Shown: in pieces, positions 57,628 to 64,000 of the stretch
How the letters are laid out: each line of letters opens with the position of its first letter
Numbering within the stretch: the stretch's first letter is position 1
DNA from: Batillaria attramentaria
Lineage: Eukaryota; Mollusca; Gastropoda; Batillariidae
Assembly: GCA_018292915.2 (NCBI GenBank)
Contig: JACVVK020000055.1
Coordinates: forward strand, 951,501-1,015,500
Length of the DNA: 64,000 nt
Reading direction: 5' to 3'
Notes under the pieces: model-generated
Seen by the model: only the letters and a program-made list of their open reading frames with translations
Database searches by the model: none
Told to the model about the DNA's origin: nothing
Position numbers and translations under genes: made by a program

Positions 57628-58806
57628 GAGAAGGGAGTATCACCAGCATGCTTGCATGGGGCAGAGGTGCTGCAGCATTAGGGACACGTACTATAGCAGC
57701 AATGCTGGAGGAAAGACGAGAACAGTTGAAGGTAAGACATTACACACTCGTCTTATTTTCAATATCCCTGAATAGTAAAAAGTATGATACCATTAATACT
57801 CTTTAGTCTTTTCTCTCTGCCAAACACATGCCCATGTGTGTGCACAGTGTAGTGTTTAATCACTGTGTTGAAGGTAAGTCATCCTGAAGTCCCAGTTTTA
57901 AGATGAAAAGGTTGGTATCTTGTAGCTGAGAGTAAAGGTTGAAATAATAACAGGACAACAGGTTAGAATTTTTGATTACTGTAATAAGAGAGAGAGAGAG
58001 AGAGCCCTCTCACCCAGTGACAACACATAACTAAAATGCCTGTGGATTGTATATATTTCAATATTTTTAGAAGACAATGGACAAGATGGAGACAAGAAGA
58101 CAGAAGGGGATGGCGGTAGACATGATTGAGGCACAGCCAGGCCTCATATTCAGCCTTCTGGAGCTGTAGGAGGGGCAGCCATGTGGCCACAGCCCTATGC
58201 CTCATTCTGGCCAGTCCTCCTGGTGCACTTTTGTCTGCTGCAGAAACATGCCATCCGATGCTGAACTTGAACGTCTCTGCTGTGGTTATGGTCAATGCCA
58301 ATTTTTGCTCCCAGTAGGTACTTCCACTACCTACTTCCTCATTAAAAGTAAACTGGTATTATTAAACTATGAAACATGTAGTTCTACTTTGCACCAGTGA
58401 AAATCTTACACCTGTCCCCTCATGCAAATGCATAATTATGCCTGAAATTTACGACCAAAACATTTACTTGTTGGTCCATGTTATTCTGTTTCCTCTCTTT
58501 TCACAGTTGAAAATAACAGACCTTACTCAGAAATACTCTTCTTATTTTAGGAAACCCAGTACCTGATTTTGGACAGGATGGTTCTGCAGCTGTCACAGAT
58601 AATGAGGCGAGACGTGCTTGTCTGCAATGGCAAAGATGATCAGCGCAAAGCTAACCACCGTGCTGTGTACAGGCAGTTCATCATGTGGAGGCATGGTCTA
58701 GGTGCAGGAGACAGGCGGGTCATCCCCACGTGTGTTGGCGATTCGGGGTCACTATCCTCACCCTATCAACCACTACACAGGATTTATCCCATTGAGGCTG
58801 AACTAG
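57628..58806 (+). pseudogene. P2X7-like C-terminal-domain protein, pseudogene
   Basis: Three exon-like pieces are joined by good borders: 57628-57732, 58072-58315 and 58551-58806. They encode a basic Arg-rich helix, then Ile-Glu-Ala-Gln-Pro-Gly-Leu-Ile-Phe. Next comes a Cys-rich block with Trp-Cys-Thr-Phe-Val-Cys-Cys-Arg-Asn-Met-Pro, and Tyr-Arg-Gln-Phe-Ile-Met-Trp-x-His-Gly with Arg-Val-Ile-Pro-Thr-Cys. This order is that of the cytosolic tail of P2X7 receptors, which occurs as a stand-alone multicopy family in invertebrates. A TAG at 58167-58169 is in frame between the first two blocks. A frameshift near 58736 separates the Ile-Pro-Thr-Cys part from Ala-Ile-Arg-Gly-His-Tyr-Pro. One Cys of the WCxCGxC motif is Phe. 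Channel segments are absent. A poly(A) signal lies at 59473. Confidence 0.7.
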
Positions 58807-58959
58807 ACTGTTGGTTTGAACACTAACTTCTCTGATGTTGCTTGTTTCTGCCATTTCCATGCAGCTTACATGTGATATACACACCATAGCAATGGAGCAC
58901 CATGTTGGTAGCACTAATAATCACTCATGTTCATAGAAATGTAGTAAATGCTGACCACA

Positions 58960-60140
58960 TGGGTGGTATTGTCGTGGTTTGTTTTTCTCTCTCCCTCCGT
59001 CTTCAAGAAGCTAAAAGGAGAGTGTTGACTGTAGACTTTCTGCATCAATCTTGAGCAATGTATGTAGATGACTTTATATCAAAAGCCTTGTGTCTTTGTA
59101 AAAGTGGACCAGAAGAATAATGGACAAAAAGAGCGAACACTTTTCTTTCATGTGTGTACGTTTTTTATTTATGTAACACTAAAAGTGAGAAAATACCCCT
59201 TTTTGTCTTTGAGTTCCTCAGACTTGCGAAGAAAAAAAGATGTGTATGACTTTGGTTATTTGATTATGTATTTTTTTAGAAGCAAAAACAAACAATTTTG
59301 AGTTGTAGATGCACTTGAACTGCAGAAAATGGACAGAAGCAATGCATGTGTGGTACATGTTCACAATACACCTTGGCTGAAGATGCTGAAGCTATTCTTG
59401 TGCATTCGTGCTTGTGATACAGCGAGAGATGTATTGAAGTTTGAACTGAGTCAAAAGGCAGTATTAAATATTAATAAAATTAATTTTTAAAATTACAGTA
59501 ACAGAGGGTTCTTACAAAAAGCCTCCCTTCTACAGCAGCTCTGGATGCTTTACAAGCATTGAGTGCTAAGAATTGTTGTGATCTGATCTACACTGATTGC
59601 TTTCAGTTTCAACACACCATCAAAATAGGCCTTCTGTAACTAGACAAAAACAACAAACAAACAAAAAGAACTCAACTGTCAAAGTGAGGTGAACCCACAG
59701 GAAGGGCATGAGAAAGAAGTATTGAAATTGAAAAAAATGACCACATAAAAAAAAAAGTTTTCCATAATATTGTAAACTTCTCCCTTCTTCGGTGTCGGTG
59801 TTGTTTGGCTCACCTACACCCCATCGGTCTTTCTCATGCAACTCACACACACACCACACAACAATTCAATGTTTAGTTGTTCAGGATGGCCATTATTATT
59901 CACTCGATTTCCTCTTTTTGTCTGGATGCAACAGTTACAATTTCAATGTCAGAGTACAATACATAGTTGTTAGAATGACAGCAAAGTAATTACAATATAT
60001 ATGTATAAGTCATGCACAAGCACAGAAGTAGATTTTAGGAAGTAGCACAGCTGTATGATGACAGTACTGATGTACAGCACAACTATGCACAACTGTAAGG
60101 CTTTGAAAATGAGCAAAAGCAGAATGCACAAATTCATTTC
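58960..60140. other. Intergenic, AT-rich
   Basis: Separates the 3' ends of two convergent pseudogenes. AATAAA at 59473-59478. No domain-bearing frame or repeat end recognised. Confidence 0.5.
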
Positions 60141-60444
60141 TCAAAGCGTGATATTTCGGACTGAACAAGTTGTTTTGATGGTGGATATTCTACAGGCGCC
60201 AGCGTAGTTGAAATCCTCCAAAGGTCTGAGGCTTCGCCACATGCCCTGTCTGTCGGCTAGCCTCATTTTCACAGCTGAAAATTCACGGTCCCGAATGTGT
60301 GGGTATGTCTTCCTCTGCTCTGGGAAGACCATCTCCCTGTCTTCTTGCGGAAGCATCTGTGGTATCTGAAAAACCATAGGAATCATTTCTTGTCAACTGC
60401 TAGTGCTGTCATGATGAAATTCAGTTAGATACTCTACCTCTGTG

Positions 60445-60448
<4 letters not shown>

Positions 60449-60480
<32 letters not shown>
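60449..60480. repeat. (CA)n microsatellite
   Basis: CA run beside the last piece of the minus-strand pseudogene. Nearby G-runs (60626-60639 and 60754-60771) follow A- and T-runs. Confidence 0.85.
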
Positions 60481-60482
<2 letters not shown>

Positions 60483-61321
60483 TGTGCTAATATAAAGCTC
60501 GATATCTATCAGTGTCACTGAAACGTGAACTTTGGACCAAACAACAGCTATGCCAGTTTCAATTGACACATATATGCATCATTGCTGGGGTGAAACTGAT
60601 GAAAATGTAAAAAAAAAAAAAAAAAGGGGGGGGGGGGGGACGACATGTTAACAACATGCTCCAGAAATATGGGGGAGGGTCCTGAACTGTCAATATAATC
60701 CAACCTCACCTCACATGTCAAAAACCTAAGCACACAACTGCCCCTTTTTTTTGGGGGGGGGGGGGGGGGGGAGGCTTTTGATTTCCCCAAAATTATTGGG
60801 CAGAAATCTGTCCTGATGTGGAAGAGTGCCATCCATGTCTATGTGCAGACAACTGAATCATGCAACGCTACTTACACTGGCTCCCCTTTCCTGTTGGTCC
60901 ATATGCCCCTGTCACTGTGGATGTTGTGGTCCAGAGCAGTTAGCAGGTTTCGCACACGATACACCCATTTGCACAATACATCAGTAGTGTGCTGATGAAA
61001 CGCCTCCAGTGCAGCCGTGCGCCTGTTCAAAAATGAATGGATAATGCACTGGCTTTTGTACATAGGCTATTTTCTATCCCCTACCACCACCCCCATCCCT
61101 GAATCCACCCCCTTTCTTCTCTTGTGACTTGCAGCAAAGAGAAAACAGGTGATGCCCCACTCAAACACATGCCTATGATTTTCATAAAATAAAGCATGGT
61201 CCAGTGTACTGTTCCAGTACTGTCTCATTAGTCATATAAGAAGGTGGATGAAAATTCACATTCCAGAAATTAAAAACATGTCTGATGTCAATATTTACTC
61301 TTGTAGTGAGCATTGATGAAA

Positions 61322-61322
<1 letters not shown>

Positions 61323-61363
<41 letters not shown>
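61323..61363. repeat. (CA)n microsatellite
   Basis: CA run immediately after the donor of the 61376-61500 piece on the minus strand. Confidence 0.9.
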
Positions 61364-61365
<2 letters not shown>

Positions 61366-62310
61366 AAGCCTTTACCTAGAATGATATGTGATTGTCCCAG
61401 GAAAGAGTTCACTGTGCTGGTGGTCAGCCCGGTAGCCAGCTATGGTAGAATCCAGATGGGTGTGCTGGATCCCATGGAAAACAGAGTCCAGGAAACTTGA
61501 GACTTAGCATCTGTGCCCACAGCCCCAGCATACAGTAGTCATTTCCTGACAGTAAATAAAATACAATTATTCAAGCAAGACTCTCATCTACTGAATATCC
61601 ACAGTGCTATAAACTAAAAATAATACTAATAACAATGATAAAATCATCTGAAGACAGGTCAGTACATGTAGTACATGAAGTAAAACTAAAAGGCAAGGGA
61701 GCTCCATCTAAAAAATCAACAACAAACAAGCTAGTTCCCAGTTCTGGTGTCTGTCTAGATGGTGGCGAGTAGCCTACAAGCAACTGAGAGCACTGGTGAA
61801 CAAGGGTAATTCATCTTCCTCGTCAACACTTTTCAAGTGTTGTTTTTTGTTTTGTTTTTTGTTTTTCAATTTACTTGATGACAAAATACCAATTTACCAT
61901 TTACAGTAGAAAGAAAAGGTCTTGTGTAAGTTATTAGCCCCAAGCCACAAACAGGAAATATAAACCATGTCATTTGCGCTTACCCACCCGAGATAGTAGC
62001 TAGGCTGAACCCACAAACTCTTCATTGAGCAGTGGGGTTCTCTTGCAGTCTGGTTCACTACACTGCTCCATATGTATCCTGGGAAGGGCTTTCATCTGAT
62101 CAGGAAAGGCAATGCACAAAGCAGAATCACAAAGTGCTGTACTTTCCTCCTCTGATTTATGCGCACTATGCCAGGAATGCTATGGTCTGCCTCGGATTCC
62201 TCTGCCCCAGCAACCTCTTCTTCGTTGTCCTCTTTTTCCAAACCGAACTCGATTACCATGAAGGCAGCCTCTTCCATTTCAGGTGATGCATTCATCAGGC
62301 CTGTAAAATG

Positions 62311-63287
62311 CCATAAAATATTGAAAGACAGGATGCAGGCCAATTCCATGCACACACATACTAAAATGCAAGTTGTTGGTGACAGGGGATGGTATTGTTG
62401 TATTTTCTAATAAGCAAACTCATTACCTTATTATTTGCTTTATCATTCATTACAATGATTCAAGAACTCAATAACAACTTACAGTATAGCTGTCAAGTGG
62501 AAGTAAGGCTCATAGTCAGGATCATCAACATCACATGGATCTTCTTCCTCCTCCTCTTCTCCTTCTACTGTCACAACAGTACGGCACATTCAGCCTGTGA
62601 TAAAGAAGGCATTGAATGATTCATCAACTGAAACTGAAAAACTGCCAAGTAAAGAACCTACACACAATGGGCATAGTGAGTGAAAAAAAACCAATGATCT
62701 CTTGCTTAGTTAAACTTTGGCTAAGTCGCTCGGAACTGTTCTGAGATAGACCAGCAACAAGGTCACTGGGTACACAAACTGACCCCCCCCCCCCCCCCCC
62801 CAGTCGACTATCACAATGTCTACTGTTGTTGTTTTCTTTTCATTTTTCGACTTGTGCACCTGGAAAGACAATCTGAATGTTCCACAAAAGGGATAACCCC
62901 AAAGTGATACTTTGACAAGGAATGCACACACACAGTAATGTAACTCTTCCTTCCATTACAAATCACGTATATACATACATTCTTCCCTGCTGTCCTCTCA
63001 GACTTGGCAGTCACAGGCTTTGGAGGCAGTATCTACCTTCTGTAAAGAACCACACACACACATGCATTGCTTCAACTTGCATATCTATGTCAGTGTACAA
63101 GTACTGCATAAACACATCTCACAGTAAACATGATCAGTTGAAGTAAAATGAAACAAGAAAAATGTAGGGTAGGTGAGGCTATTGTTTTTGTTTCTTTTTC
63201 TGTAAATCACTAAATGCTTGTGTGTCACTGTTGTGGTGGTAAGGCCAACCTCCAACAAACACACACTTGAATGAAATTTAAAAACGA

Positions 63288-63319
<32 letters not shown>

Positions 63320-64000
63320 ATATGATTATGTAAGGTGATGAGAATACAATTAGTAAAACTGAAAACCTTAGAAACCCTAATCCAACGAAGCACCATAGAA
63401 TTAAGATATCACTTACTTCTGATGTGTGGACTTGCCCTCTTTTTTACCCAAAGTTGGCTGATTTCTTGCTGTCTGCTTGTGAGTGTGACTGCAAGCACAA
63501 AGGTGATTATCATCAGGCAATTAAGAGACACGCTACAGTGCACTAACACAAGCACACCTTGCCTCACTGATCACAGCTGAGAGAGTTCTGTCAGCAACTG
63601 ACAGTGGCTCACAACCTGAACTAGTTCCCAACCAAAGTAAACCAAACTCATAAAACTAACACATACAGTAAGCTTAGATTCACAAGAAATTCAGAAAACA
63701 GCTCTTCACTTACACTGATGCTCCTGGCACTTTTTCCTCACTTCTCTGTTGGTTCCACACCAGACATCTGACAGTGGCACTGTCAAAATGGAAAGAGACA
63801 ACTTTTTGATCCACACATTATTATACATGTGTTCACTGTTGTCTGAAAGGATATTTTGGAATAATACATGTGGCAACAAAGTATAAGCATGCCTAACTCT
63901 ACAATAAAAAAAAAAAACAGTATACATGTAAAAGCATACTGCAGAATGCAAGTAGTCACCACTACCAGTGTCACTATCATATAGCATCATTATAAATATG
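62311..64000. other. Window end, no gene recognised
   Basis: Holds a C-run at 62784-62802 and a CA run at 63289-63316. Short open frames on both strands lack recognisable domains. Further upstream exons of the minus-strand pseudogene may lie here or beyond the window. Confidence 0.45.

Larger units (their letters stand above)
60141..62310 (-). pseudogene. Degenerate gene of an unnamed multicopy invertebrate family
   Basis: Minus-strand exon-like pieces: about 62010-62300, 61376-61500, 60876-61022 and 60141-60365. Pieces two to four have phase-matched splice sites. They encode, in order, an acidic stretch, Phe-Pro-Asp-Gln-Met-Lys-Ala-Leu-Pro with Cys-x4-Cys, then Gly-Tyr-Arg-Ala-Asp with Leu-Phe-Pro-Gly-Thr. 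Arg-Arg-Thr-Ala-Ala, Ala-Leu-Asp-His-Asn and Lys-Lys-Thr-Gly-Arg-Trp follow. I have seen such ALDHN...KRW proteins as multicopy, transposon-associated genes but know no function. A two-base frameshift near 60310 (Lys-Thr-Tyr-Pro-His-Ile in another frame) and one near 62100 indicate decay. Confidence 0.45.

Noticed and set aside
1..64000. CRISPR array, bacterial operon or defence island
   Set aside because: Introns, SINEs, LINEs and animal-type genes show eukaryotic nuclear DNA. The half-site repeats are not regular repeat-spacer arrays.

Overview
The window is nuclear DNA of an animal. Its two recognisable genes are split into 13 and 14 exons with GT-AG borders. Between the exons lie long CA/TG microsatellites, tRNA-derived SINEs, a 5'-truncated LINE and many short inverted-repeat transposons. 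The repeat types, especially the TGACCTTGACTCAAGGTCA-rich elements, and the general look suggest a lophotrochozoan, most likely a mollusc and perhaps a gastropod. That assignment is an inference, because no species-diagnostic gene is present.

Layout. 0-4.3 kb: intergenic, CpG-rich, with a possible divergent first exon on the minus strand (2500-2590) and a PIF/Harbinger-like element (3045-3721). 4.3-19.0 kb: a complete plus-strand gene of 13 exons for a 391-residue extended short-chain dehydrogenase/reductase (SDR). Its introns carry hAT-like elements, two inverted copies of a THAP-domain element, two copies of a nuclear-receptor half-site repeat, a long dispersed repeat broken by a SINE, and CA arrays. 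19-37.8 kb: no recognisable gene. This stretch holds a piggyBac-like element with TTAA ends, a 100-bp fold-back with 14-bp target-site duplications, more half-site repeats, a duplicated 1.55-kb element and a Ginger-like element with ~185-bp inverted ends.

37.8-52.6 kb: a 14-exon plus-strand gene for an Arkadia/RNF111-type E3 ubiquitin ligase of about 893 residues. It has SUMO-interaction motifs, a His/Pro-rich middle, a TIER-like motif and a C-terminal RING-H2. Its introns hold a hAT pair, a Tc1/mariner MITE, an RTE-like LINE fragment with perfect target-site duplications and further repeats. 53-64 kb: 3' untranslated sequence, a plus-strand P2X7-like C-terminal-domain pseudogene (57.6-58.8 kb) and a degenerate minus-strand gene of an unnamed multicopy invertebrate family (60.1-62.3 kb).

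The two intact genes show no operon-like or functional link. SDR proteins of this class bind NAD(P) in the cytosol. Arkadia ligases act in the nucleus on SUMO-marked and TGF-beta/BMP pathway proteins. I found no previously undescribed multi-gene system. What is unusual is the transposon biology: nested insertions, an element that appears to have carried host flank with it, clean target-site duplications for several superfamilies, and a repeat family that spreads SF-1/ERR-type half-sites.
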